This document shows, one piece after another, positions 50,191-58,403 of a stretch of 64,000 bases of DNA; within the stretch, counting starts at the first letter, position 1, and every line of letters starts with the position of its first letter. Source of the DNA: JBBSAT01 sp046351235 (lineage in GTDB: Bacteria > Myxococcota_A > Polyangia > Polyangiales > Sandaracinaceae); the NCBI GenBank assembly GCA_046351235.1, contig JAXLYV010000003.1, positions 434,001-498,000 on the forward strand, in the 5' to 3' direction. Under the pieces are notes generated by a model, which was not told where the DNA came from, ran no database searches, and saw nothing but the letters and a program-made list of their open reading frames with translations. A program made the position numbers and the translations under genes.

Positions 50191-52422
50191 GTGCGACGCG
50201 CAGCCCGTTTCGTGGTGGTTCTCGTCGTCGGCCTCGCGGTTCTCACGTGGGGCGCGTACGTCCTGGTGGATCGCGCCACACGGAGCTGGTTCGAGACGGA
50301 CACGATGCTGCGCGCCGAGCTCGTGGCGCGCGGTGCCGGCGAGCCGCTGATCCTGCGCACCGACCGAGGCGACACGGCCGGTGTGGCGTCGATCCTCACG
50401 CGCATCACGCGCGACGAGCGAATCCTCGGGACGGCGCTGTGCGGCGAAGAGCCGCAGCCCCGCGCGGAGACCGCGGAGTACCCGAGCACCCTCGATTGCA
50501 CCGAGGTGCGACGCCGCGGCGAGACCGCCGGCGGCGCCTGGTTCTTCTCGACGGACGAGCCGGGCGGGCGCGTGCACGTCTCGGCGATCCCGCTCGACGG
50601 CGGCCCGCTCGTGCTCGTGCTCGTCCACGACCTCAGCTTCGTCGAGCGGCGCGAGCACGACGTCCAGCGCGTGATGCTGGTCGTCTTCGCCGTGCTCGCG
50701 CTCGCCGCCTCGCTCGTCACGCTGCTCGCGCAGCGCCTCGCGTGGCGCAGCTGGACCGATCAGCTCCGGCGCGTGCTGCGCGGAGAGGAAGCAGAGAAGC
50801 GGCGCGAGTTCCAGCCGCTGCTCCGCGACGTGCGCGAGCTCGCCGAGCGCCTCGCCGCCGAGCTCGAGCCGGAGCAGGGCGGCAACCGTTGGACGCCCGA
50901 GCGCCTGAAAGGCGTGCTGACGCGCGCGCTCGAAGGAGACCGCATCATCCTGGTCGCCAACCGCGAGCCCTACATCCACGAGAAGTCCGCCGACGGCGCG
51001 ATCCGCGTCGTGCACCCGGCGAGCGGGCTCGTGACCGCGCTCGAGCCCGTCATGCGGGCCTGCTCGGGCACGTGGGTCGCGCACGGCAGCGGCACGGCCG
51101 ACCGCGAGACCGCCGATGCGCAGGGTCACGTGCGCGTGCCGCCGGGCGAAGAGTCCTACGTGCTGCGGCGCGTGTGGCTCGGCCCCGAGGAGGAGCGCGG
51201 CTACTACTACGGCTTCTCGAACGAAGGGCTCTGGCCGCTCTGCCACGTGGCGCACGCGCGACCCACGTTCCGCGAGACCGACTGGCAGCACTACCGCGAG
51301 GTGAACCAGCGCTTCGCCGACGCCGTCTGCGACGAGGCCGACTCCGAGGACCCGATCGTCCTCGTGCAGGACTACCACTTCGCGCTCGTCCCGCGGATGA
51401 TCCGCAAGCGCCTGCCGCGCGCGACGATCCTCACCTTCTGGCACATCCCGTGGCCCAACGCGGAGCGCTTCGGGATCTGTCCTTGGCGCGAGGAGCTGCT
51501 CGACGGGTTGCTCGGCTCGAGCATCCTCGGCTTCCACACGCAGCAGCACTGCAACCAGTTCCTCGACGGGGTCGACGCGTTCGTGGAGTCGCGCATCGAT
51601 CGCGAGAAGCACGCGGTCGTGCAGGGCGGGCACACCACGCTCGTGCGCCCCTACCCGATCTCGCTCGAGTGGCCCTCGCGCTGGATGCGCGATCTGCCGC
51701 CTGCGGCCGCCTGTCGCGCCGAGATCTTCCGCGAGCTCGGCCTGCCCGAGAACGCGCTCCTCGGCGTGGGGATCGATCGGCTCGACTACACCAAGGGGAT
51801 CGAGGAACGCCTGCTCGCGGTCGAGCGCCTCCTCGAGCGCCGTCCCGACCTCGTGGGTCGCTTCGTGTTCGCGCAGCTCGCGGCGCCGAGCCGCACCCAG
51901 ATCCCGCGCTACCGCGACCTCGACCAGGCCGTCGAAGCGACGAGCGCGCGCATCAACGAGCGCTTCGGGCGCGGCGACTACCGGCCCATCGCGCTCTTGC
52001 GCGCGCACCACGAGCCGCCGACCGTGTATCGGTACTACCGCGCCGCCGACGTCTGTTACGTGAGCAGCCTGCACGACGGGATGAACCTCGTGGCCAAGGA
52101 GTTCGTGGCGGCCCGCGACGACGAGCGCGGCGCGCTCGTGCTCAGCCAGTTCACCGGCGCCGCGCGCGAGCTGACGGAAGCCTTGATCGTGAACCCCTAC
52201 GATCTCGAGGAGGCGAGCGCGGCGATGGCCGCGGCGCTCGACATGACGCCCTCCGAGCAGACGGTCCGCATGCGCTCGATGCGCGCCGTCGTGGCCGAGC
52301 TGAACGTCTATCGCTGGGCCGGACGCATGCTCGTCGACGCGGCCTCGCTGCGCCGCAAGGAGCGCTTGAGCGGTCGTCTCACGAGCGACTGGGCGAGCTC
52401 GCGCGGGCCGGTGACCACGTGA
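50191..52422 (+). CDS. otsA: Membrane-anchored trehalose-6-phosphate synthase with sensor-like N-terminal module
   Basis: The 743-residue protein has TM1 (about 7-26), a periplasmic domain (about 27-158) with cysteines at 84 and 103, TM2 (about 161-180), a charged HAMP-like/coiled linker (about 185-245), then a GT20 trehalose-6-phosphate synthase domain (about 250-735). Catalytic landmarks are DYHFALVPRMIRKRLP, FWHIPWPNAERFGICPW, GIDRLDYTKGIEERL and SLHDGMNLVAKEFVAAR. OtsA makes trehalose-6-phosphate from UDP-glucose and glucose-6-phosphate. The receptor-like N-terminal half suggests that an external stress signal gates synthesis. Coupled to otsB by a GTGA overlap. Confidence 0.88.
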   Translation: MRRAARFVVVLVVGLAVLTWGAYVLVDRATRSWFETDTMLRAELVARGAGEPLILRTDRGDTAGVASILTRITRDERILGTALCGEEPQPRAETAEYPSTLDCTEVRRRGETAGGAWFFSTDEPGGRVHVSAIPLDGGPLVLVLVHDLSFVERREHDVQRVMLVVFAVLALAASLVTLLAQRLAWRSWTDQLRRVLRGEEAEKRREFQPLLRDVRELAERLAAELEPEQGGNRWTPERLKGVLTRALEGDRIILVANREPYIHEKSADGAIRVVHPASGLVTALEPVMRACSGTWVAHGSGTADRETADAQGHVRVPPGEESYVLRRVWLGPEEERGYYYGFSNEGLWPLCHVAHARPTFRETDWQHYREVNQRFADAVCDEADSEDPIVLVQDYHFALVPRMIRKRLPRATILTFWHIPWPNAERFGICPWREELLDGLLGSSILGFHTQQHCNQFLDGVDAFVESRIDREKHAVVQGGHTTLVRPYPISLEWPSRWMRDLPPAAACRAEIFRELGLPENALLGVGIDRLDYTKGIEERLLAVERLLERRPDLVGRFVFAQLAAPSRTQIPRYRDLDQAVEATSARINERFGRGDYRPIALLRAHHEPPTVYRYYRAADVCYVSSLHDGMNLVAKEFVAARDDERGALVLSQFTGAARELTEALIVNPYDLEEASAAMAAALDMTPSEQTVRMRSMRAVVAELNVYRWAGRMLVDAASLRRKERLSGRLTSDWASSRGPVTT

Positions 52423-53204
52423 AGGACGTGCTCGCGTCAGGGCAGCGTGATCGGCTCGCGCGCTTCGCGTGGTCGAGCACGCTCGTCGGCCTCGACTTCG
52501 ACGGGACGCTCGCGCCGATCGTCGCGCGGCCCGAGGACGCCGAGCTGCGCCCGCGCACGCGCGAGCTCCTCGCCGCGCTCGCACGCGCCTACCCGGTCGC
52601 GGTGCTCTCGGGGCGCGCGCGCGACGACGTGAGCGCCCGTCTGCGCGGCATCCCTCTGCGGGCCATCATCGGCAACCACGGGCTCGAGCCGAGCCGCGCG
52701 CTCGACCGATGCCGCCGCGTCGTCACGCGCTGGACGCCCGTGCTCGAGGCGGCCCTCGCGAGCGAGCCCGGCGTCGAGATCGAGGACAAGACGTACTCGC
52801 TCGCGATCCACTTCCGGCGTGCACGCATGCGACGCGCGGCCCACGCCCGCATCCTCGCCGCGATCGCGCGGCTCGACGGCCCTCCCCGCGTCGTCGGCGG
52901 CAAGCTCGTCGTGAACGTCCTGCCGCCGGGCGCACCCCACAAGGGGATCGCGCTCTTGCGACTGCGCGACGCGCTCCGCGCCGACACCGCGATCTACGTC
53001 GGCGACGACGTCACGGACGAGGACGTCTTCGCGCTCGACGATCCCGGGCGTCTTCTCTCCATCCGCGTGGGCGCGGGCCGTCGCAGCGCGGCGCCCTTCT
53101 ACCTCCGCTCCCAGGCGGCCATCGACGAGCTGCTCGAAACGCTCGTCGCGCTCCGGAAGCGAATCGGGCATCGTGTGCGCGACGGAGAGCTCCTGCCCCC
53201 ATGA
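52419..53204 (+). CDS. otsB: Trehalose-6-phosphate phosphatase
   Basis: The 261-residue HAD-superfamily phosphatase shows nucleophile motif VGLDFDGTLAPI (Asp-x-Asp), motif II VAVLSGR, HGLE substrate loop (GNHGLEPS), Lys in GGKLVVNVLPPGAPHKG, and motif IV YVGDDVTDEDVF. It dephosphorylates trehalose-6-phosphate to trehalose. GTG 52419 overlaps the otsA stop; its own stop overlaps the downstream marR start (ATGA). The full pathway enzyme pair is thus co-translated. Confidence 0.92.
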   Translation: MKDVLASGQRDRLARFAWSSTLVGLDFDGTLAPIVARPEDAELRPRTRELLAALARAYPVAVLSGRARDDVSARLRGIPLRAIIGNHGLEPSRALDRCRRVVTRWTPVLEAALASEPGVEIEDKTYSLAIHFRRARMRRAAHARILAAIARLDGPPRVVGGKLVVNVLPPGAPHKGIALLRLRDALRADTAIYVGDDVTDEDVFALDDPGRLLSIRVGAGRRSAAPFYLRSQAAIDELLETLVALRKRIGHRVRDGELLPP

Positions 53205-53752
53205 AGCGAAGGCCCCTGCGCCCCGATCCTTCGACGCCGCCCCTCGATCTGCCCCGCCTCGAGCCCGCGCTCGAGCTCATGCGGGCGCTCTGGACGGTCA
53301 ACCACGAGCTCGAGCGGCTCTCGATGCGCATGACGCAGTCGCTCGGGATCACGGCGCAGCAACGCATGGTGCTCCGCATCGTCGGCCGCTTCCCCGGGAT
53401 CACGGCCGGCCGTCTCTCGGCGCTGCTCTGCGTCGACGGGGCGACGGTGTCGACCACGCTCGCGCGGCTCGAGCGGCGCGGCCTGCTCCGGCGCGAGCGC
53501 GATCCGCGCGACCTCCGACGCGTCGCGGTCGGGCTCACCCCCGCGGGCCGCGCCCTCGACGGGCCCACCACCGGCACCGTCGAGGCGGCCGTCACCGCCG
53601 TGCTCGCGCGGACGCCACGCGCGAAGCTGAGCGCCACCCACGCGGTGCTCGCGTCCCTCGCCGAGGCCATGCACGACGAGGAAGGGCCGACGCGACCGCG
53701 ACGGAAACGCGCACCCACGGGCGCGGCGTCGCGGGCAGCCCGAGCCCGCTGA
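53201..53752 (+). CDS. MarR-family transcriptional regulator
   Basis: The 183-residue winged-helix regulator has ALWTVNHELERLSMRMTQSLGITAQQRMVLRIV (in parts) as the dimer and first helices, ITAGRLSALLCVDGATVSTTLARLERRGLLRRERDPRDLRRVAVGLTPAG as helix-turn-helix plus wing, and an Arg-rich tail. ATG 53201 overlaps the otsB stop. Position in the ots operon suggests it controls the operon or related stress genes, but no operator was identified. Confidence 0.88.
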   Translation: MKRRPLRPDPSTPPLDLPRLEPALELMRALWTVNHELERLSMRMTQSLGITAQQRMVLRIVGRFPGITAGRLSALLCVDGATVSTTLARLERRGLLRRERDPRDLRRVAVGLTPAGRALDGPTTGTVEAAVTAVLARTPRAKLSATHAVLASLAEAMHDEEGPTRPRRKRAPTGAASRAARAR

Positions 53753-53872
53753 CCGCGCGGGGCCGCCACGTGCAGACCTTGCGTCCGGGCTCGCAGCGAT
53801 TGCGCTCCGGCCTCGCGGCGCGCTGCGAACCGACGCGATTTCGCGGGCACGCGAAGTGCTCCGAGCGCGCAC

Positions 53873-54460
53873 ATGTCACGCGCCGAGCGTGCAGCGCCAG
53901 CGGGTTCGGTTCGCATCGTCGTGGGGCACTCGCTCGACGACGCGGGCGACGACGCGCTGCGTGAAGCCGTCTCCATCTCGGACTACGCCGTGGTCCAGGA
54001 GATCGTGGTGGTCCACGCGCTCGAGGACGACTACGCCGATCAGCCCTCGCGCGTCGCCGCCGTGTCGCGCGCGAGCAGCGCGCTCGTCGAGCACCTCGCC
54101 AGCGCCGGCCCCGGGAAGATCCCGCTCCGCTCGGAGATCCGCTTCGGCCGCGCCGGCGCTGTGCTCGACGAGGTCGCCCGCGAGCTGGGAGGCGACCTCG
54201 TGATCGTCGGCGGCCAGCGCCACCACGGCGGAGGGCGCGTGCGGGGCGGCTCCACCGCGGCCGAGCTCCAGCGCACGAGCGCCGCGCCCGTGCTGATCGC
54301 ACACCCGCGCTACCTCGCCGTCGACGCGTCCGTGCAGGCACTCCGCCGCCGCGCGCTCGCGGGAAAGCGCCACGACGCAGCGACGGCGGCCGAGCCCGCG
54401 GAAGCGGTCAAGCCCGCGGAAGCAGTCGTTCCAGCGTCTCCGCGAGCTCGTCGATCCTGA
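53873..54460 (+). CDS. Universal stress protein (UspA) family protein
   Basis: The 195-residue single-domain Usp shows IVVGHSLDDAGDDALREAVSI at the N terminus, a hydrophobic VVQEIVVVHAL strand, GDLVIVGGQRHHGGG (ATP-loop like, though with His residues instead of the usual GxxG pattern), and TSAAPVLIAHP. An Ala/Glu/Lys-rich C tail (about 165-195) overlaps the convergent kinase gene by 53 bp, so the tail's true end is less certain. Confidence 0.72.
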   Translation: MSRAERAAPAGSVRIVVGHSLDDAGDDALREAVSISDYAVVQEIVVVHALEDDYADQPSRVAAVSRASSALVEHLASAGPGKIPLRSEIRFGRAGAVLDEVARELGGDLVIVGGQRHHGGGRVRGGSTAAELQRTSAAPVLIAHPRYLAVDASVQALRRRALAGKRHDAATAAEPAEAVKPAEAVVPASPRARRS

Positions 54461-56345
54461 CGGGCTTGGTGAGGTAGCGCGCGAAGCCGGCCTCTTCGGC
54501 GCGCTTGATGTCACGCGGCATCGCCGACGCCGAGAGCGCGATCACGGGCGTGCCCGCCGTGACGGACATCGCGCGCAGGCGACGCAGGACTTCGTACCCG
54601 CTGATGCCGGGGAGGTTGATGTCGACGATCACGATCGCCGGCTTCAGCGCCTCCGCGAGCTGCACGCCGAGCTCCCCGGTCGGCGCGGTGACCAGCTTGC
54701 CGACGCCGAGATCGCGGATGACCTCGTCCATGAAGGCGAGGTTCGCAGGGTTGTCCTCGACGTAGAGGAGGGTGTGGCTGCGGGCGAGCGCTGCCTCGCT
54801 CCGGACTGCCGGGAGCTGCGAGGTCCGCATCTCGGGCGTCACGTCGATCGGCAGCTCCACCCAGAACTCGCTGCCCTGCCCTTCCGTGCTCCGGAACCCC
54901 ACGCGGCCGTTCATCATCTCCGCGAGGCGCTTGGTGAGCGCGAGCCCGATGCCCGTGCCCTCGATGGGGCCGGTCTCCTGGCCGGCGCGGTAGAAGGCCT
55001 GGAACATGCGCTCTTGTCGATCGGCCGGGATCCCCGGCCCGTCGTCGACGACGCTGAGGCGCACCCAGCCGCCGTCGACCTTCGTGCGAAGCCACGCGGT
55101 GCCGCCGACCTTTCCGTACTTCACCGCGTTCGAGAGGAAGTTGAGGACGATCTGCACCAGGCGCGTGCGATCGGCGCGCACGACCGGCACCCGGTCGGGC
55201 TCGAACGGATCGATGACGAGCGAGATCTTGCGAGGCTCGGCGAGCGCGCGGAGCGCAGGGAGGACCTCGTCGTAGACCTCGCGCACGGCGACGGCCTCGA
55301 GCGAGAGCGGCACCGCGCCCGCCTCGATCCGCGCGAGGTCGAGCACGTCGTCGATCAGGCGCAAGAGGTGCTCGCCCCCCTTGAGCACGTGCTCGACGAG
55401 GCGTCGGGGCCGCTCGCCGAGCGAGGCGTCGCGCTGGATCAGCTGCGCGAACCCGAGCACCGCGTTCAGCGGCGTGCGCAGCTCGTGGCTCATCGAGCGC
55501 AGGAACTCCGACTTCGCGTCGTTGGCCGCCTCGGCGCTCTTGCGCGCGTCGTCGAGCTCGCTCGCGCGGCGCACGTCGTCGGTGAGGTCGTAGACCATCT
55601 TCACGCGCCCGCCTTCGGGCGTGATGCGGTCGACGATGCGGAGCGAGCGCCCGTCGCGCGTACGGACCTCGAACGCGCCGCTCGGCGCGCGGTGGTAGGC
55701 GAGGCGCCGCTTGCGGTGCTGCTCGGCGGTCTCGGATCCGAGCTCGAGCATCTCGAGCTCGCTCGCGAGCAGATCCTCGAAGCGCGCCCCGATCACCGGC
55801 CCCGACCAGGTCGACGGGAAGTTCCGGCGGTAGACGCTGTTGCAGAGCACGAGCCGATCGTCGGCGTCGAAGATCGCGAGCGCGTCCTGCACCGACTCGA
55901 GCGCGCTCAAGAGGCGCTCGTGGGCCACGCGGGCGGCGCGCTCGACCGCCCGGCGCTCGGTGATGTCGCGGATCGCGGCGACGACGAGCCGCCCGCGCGG
56001 CGTCTCGATCGGGCTCAGCGCGATCTCGACCGGGAACTCCGTGCCGTCGCGGCGCCGCGCCCAGAGATCGCGGCCCATGCCCATCGCGCGCGTGCGGGCC
56101 GACCCCGCGTAGCTCGATCGGTGCGCGACGTGCGCGTGACGGAGCCGCTCGGGCAGGAGGACCTCGATGGGCTGGCCGAGCAGCTCGCTCCGCGCCCACC
56201 CGAAGAGGCTCTCGGCGAGCGAGTTCACCCGCACGATCCGTCCTCCGGGATCGGTGATGACCATCGCATCGGGCGCCGACTCGAAGAGCGCGACGCCCGT
56301 GCCGTCGAACCACTCGCTCTCCGGCTCCGGTCCCTCGAGCGTCAC
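54408..56345 (-). CDS. Hybrid histidine kinase (PAS-PAS-HisKA-HATPase-receiver)
   Basis: GTG 56345 overlaps the stop of the upstream kinase gene (GTGA). The 645-residue soluble kinase has PAS 1 (about 20-135; FESAPDAMVITDPGGRIVRVN), PAS 2 (about 145-265; LESVQDALAIFDADDRLV), HisKA (H-box MSHELRTPLNAVLGFAQLI), HATPase (VLNFLSNAVKYGK, VDDGPGIP, GTGIGLALTKRLAEM), and a C-terminal receiver (LLYVEDNPANLAFM; VIVDINLPGISGYE; LTKPVRID). It is likely a signalling hub with the co-encoded receiver-kinase. Confidence 0.9.
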   Translation of the reverse strand: MTLEGPEPESEWFDGTGVALFESAPDAMVITDPGGRIVRVNSLAESLFGWARSELLGQPIEVLLPERLRHAHVAHRSSYAGSARTRAMGMGRDLWARRRDGTEFPVEIALSPIETPRGRLVVAAIRDITERRAVERAARVAHERLLSALESVQDALAIFDADDRLVLCNSVYRRNFPSTWSGPVIGARFEDLLASELEMLELGSETAEQHRKRRLAYHRAPSGAFEVRTRDGRSLRIVDRITPEGGRVKMVYDLTDDVRRASELDDARKSAEAANDAKSEFLRSMSHELRTPLNAVLGFAQLIQRDASLGERPRRLVEHVLKGGEHLLRLIDDVLDLARIEAGAVPLSLEAVAVREVYDEVLPALRALAEPRKISLVIDPFEPDRVPVVRADRTRLVQIVLNFLSNAVKYGKVGGTAWLRTKVDGGWVRLSVVDDGPGIPADRQERMFQAFYRAGQETGPIEGTGIGLALTKRLAEMMNGRVGFRSTEGQGSEFWVELPIDVTPEMRTSQLPAVRSEAALARSHTLLYVEDNPANLAFMDEVIRDLGVGKLVTAPTGELGVQLAEALKPAIVIVDINLPGISGYEVLRRLRAMSVTAGTPVIALSASAMPRDIKRAEEAGFARYLTKPVRIDELAETLERLLPRA

Positions 56346-57511
56346 GGGCGGGCCTCCGCGCGGGGGATGCGGAGCACGAAGCACGCGCCCGGAACGGCGC
56401 CGTCCACCGCGATCGTGCCGCCGTGCGCCTCGACCGCGGCACGGCAGAACGCGAGCCCGAGGCCGCGCCCCGAGCGGCTCGCGCCCGCGGTCGACTCGAT
56501 CTGCACGAAGGGATCGAAGATCCGCTCGCGCATCGCCTCGGGGATCCCCGTGCCCGAGTCGCGCACGCGCAGCTCGAGCCGGCCGCTCTCTTCGCGCGCC
56601 TCGAGGTGGACCTCACCGCGCGCGGGGACGTGGCGAATCGCGTTGTCGACGAGGTTCTCCAGCACGCGTCGCAGAAGGTCGGCGTCGATCCACCACGAGA
56701 GCCCGGCCGCCGCATCGGCCGTGAGCACCGCGCGGCGGCTCTCGGCATAGACGCGCGCCGACTGCGCCACCGACGTGATCAGCGCGCCCACGTCGGCCTG
56801 CGACGGCAGCGCGACCAGGCGCCCCTCGTCGGAGCGCGAGAGGTCGAGCAGGTTCAGCACCAGCTGCTGCAGGCGATCGCACTGCTCGCGAATCGCCACG
56901 GCGGACTCGCGCGCCCCATCTCCCACGTCTTTCGCACGCGCGAGGATGTCGGCGTGCAGGCGCATCACGCCGAGCGGGTTCTTCAGGTCGTGGACCACGA
57001 ACGTCGTCAGCCGCTCCTTCTGCAGCTGGACGCGCAGGAGGTCGTCGCGCTGGCGTCGGATCTCGACGAGCTGCTCGCGCACCTCGGCACCGAGCCGATG
57101 GAGCCGCAGGAGCGTCTCGACGCGCGCGAGCAGCTCGGTCGGGCGCACGGGCTTGGTCAGGAAGTCGACGGCGCCGGCCGCGCGCGCGCGATCGAAGGTG
57201 TCGACGTCGCGGAGCGCCGTCACGAACACCACGGGCACGTCGCCGCCCGGTAGCGCACGCAGGCGCTCGAGCGTCGCGAACCCGTCGAGCCCCGGCATGC
57301 GCACGTCGAGCAGGACGAGATCGAAGGGCGCCTGCTCGAAGCGCGCGATCGCGTCCGCGCCGTTCGCGCACTCGACGACCTCCATCGACTCCGAGGCGAG
57401 CGTCTCCACGACGAGCAGTCGATTCGTCTCGACGTCGTCCACCACGAGCACGCGCGGCGCTTGGAGCCCGGCCACCGGCTCATCGGTCTCACACGACGGG
57501 CGCCGAGGCAA
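56342..57511 (-). CDS. Receiver-histidine kinase protein
   Basis: The 389-residue soluble protein has a receiver at about 18-140 (VLVVDDVETNRLLV; LVLLDVRMPGLDGF; VVFVTAL; FLTKPVRPTE), a coiled helix, HisKA (H-box FVVHDLKNPLGVMRLHADI), and HATPase (VLENLVDNAIRHVP; VRDSGTGIPE; GRGLGLAFCRAAVEAHGG). The start is TTG 57511 or GTG 57475; neither has a strong ribosome site. It is co-translated with the hybrid kinase downstream and may relay phosphate to or from its receiver. Confidence 0.85.
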   Translation of the reverse strand: MPRRPSCETDEPVAGLQAPRVLVVDDVETNRLLVVETLASESMEVVECANGADAIARFEQAPFDLVLLDVRMPGLDGFATLERLRALPGGDVPVVFVTALRDVDTFDRARAAGAVDFLTKPVRPTELLARVETLLRLHRLGAEVREQLVEIRRQRDDLLRVQLQKERLTTFVVHDLKNPLGVMRLHADILARAKDVGDGARESAVAIREQCDRLQQLVLNLLDLSRSDEGRLVALPSQADVGALITSVAQSARVYAESRRAVLTADAAAGLSWWIDADLLRRVLENLVDNAIRHVPARGEVHLEAREESGRLELRVRDSGTGIPEAMRERIFDPFVQIESTAGASRSGRGLGLAFCRAAVEAHGGTIAVDGAVPGACFVLRIPRAEARP

Positions 57512-57559
57512 GCCGGCGAAACATCGAGGCGCACCGGGCGACGGCGGGAGGGGGACCGC

Positions 57560-58276
57560 TCAGGGCATCGCGGCGCCTCCGTGGCAGCTGGATCCCTCGG
57601 AAACGGGGGCGGCAGGCCGCAAGACGAGCAACAACGCCCCGAGCGCGAGCGTCAAGGCCATGGCGCGCGAGAGCACCGGAGACCGCGTGAACGAAACCCG
57701 GCCCAGCGCGAGCCCGGCGAGAGTCACCACGAGCCCGCTGGTCACCGCGAAGGCCGCCATGAGCAGCGCGCCGCTGCCGCTCGACGCGGTGCTGGCCGCC
57801 GCGAGCACGGCGGCCGCGAGCGCACCGCACGGAAGGAGCGCGCTCGCCACGCCGAGGCCGAGCGGGGTTCCGCGTGCGCGAGAGACGAGCGCCGTCGAGA
57901 TGCGCGCGAGGCGCTCGCGCAGCGTGGGCGCGCGTGGGCCGAGGCCGAGGGGCGTGGGCGTCGCGGAGGCGGGTCGGACGGGACGTGGCCAGAGCTGCAG
58001 CGCGACGAGGGAGAGCGAGAAGGCGAGCCCCACCGAGAGCAGCGCCTCGCTCCACGCCGGCACGAGCTCGCTCACGCCGCCACCGACGGCGCCGCCGATC
58101 GCGCCGAGCGTCACGTAGCCGAGCACGCGCCCGAGCTGGTAGCGCAGCACGCGGGACGGCGACGAGGCGCCCGCCGGATCGAGCGCGGCGAACGCCTGGA
58201 GCGGTCCACACATGGCCACGCAGTGGAGCGAGCTGCCCGCTCCGAGCGTGAGCCCCAGCACGATCGCGCCGAGCAT
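57560..58276 (-). CDS. Sulfite exporter TauE/SafE-like protein of the cbb3 locus
   Basis: The 238-residue membrane protein has about six TMs. The N-terminal TM carries SLHCVAMCGPLQAF (Cys-x3-Cys) and TM4 carries LLPCGALAAAVL, features of the SafE/DsbD_2-like family often found next to ccoI/ccoS and thought to help copper or thiol handling for oxidase assembly. It is divergent from ccoI (127-bp gap), supporting that link. The C terminus ends in a possible metal-binding CHGG. Confidence 0.8.
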   Translation of the reverse strand: MLGAIVLGLTLGAGSSLHCVAMCGPLQAFAALDPAGASSPSRVLRYQLGRVLGYVTLGAIGGAVGGGVSELVPAWSEALLSVGLAFSLSLVALQLWPRPVRPASATPTPLGLGPRAPTLRERLARISTALVSRARGTPLGLGVASALLPCGALAAAVLAAASTASSGSGALLMAAFAVTSGLVVTLAGLALGRVSFTRSPVLSRAMALTLALGALLLVLRPAAPVSEGSSCHGGAAMP

Positions 58277-58403
58277 GCTGCGCGTCCGTGCAAGCGGAAG
58301 GCCGCGCGCTTCCCTCGCGAGACTGCGGGCGCGAGCCCTCGGCGGACGCAGAACTTGCGTCGAGGGCGAACCCCTTGCGCTGCACCGACGGCGAAAACGT
58401 CGG

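Noticed and set aside
46495..52584. A 2029-codon open frame on the minus strand spanning ClC, GH15 and part of otsA/otsB
   Set aside because: Only the ClC portion (to 48372) reads as protein; the rest is Arg/Ala-rich shadow of genes in other frames, a GC-bias artefact.
48345..53204. A 1619-codon plus-strand open frame
   Set aside because: Only the last 262 codons (otsB) are real; the remainder is antisense or out-of-frame to GH15 and otsA.
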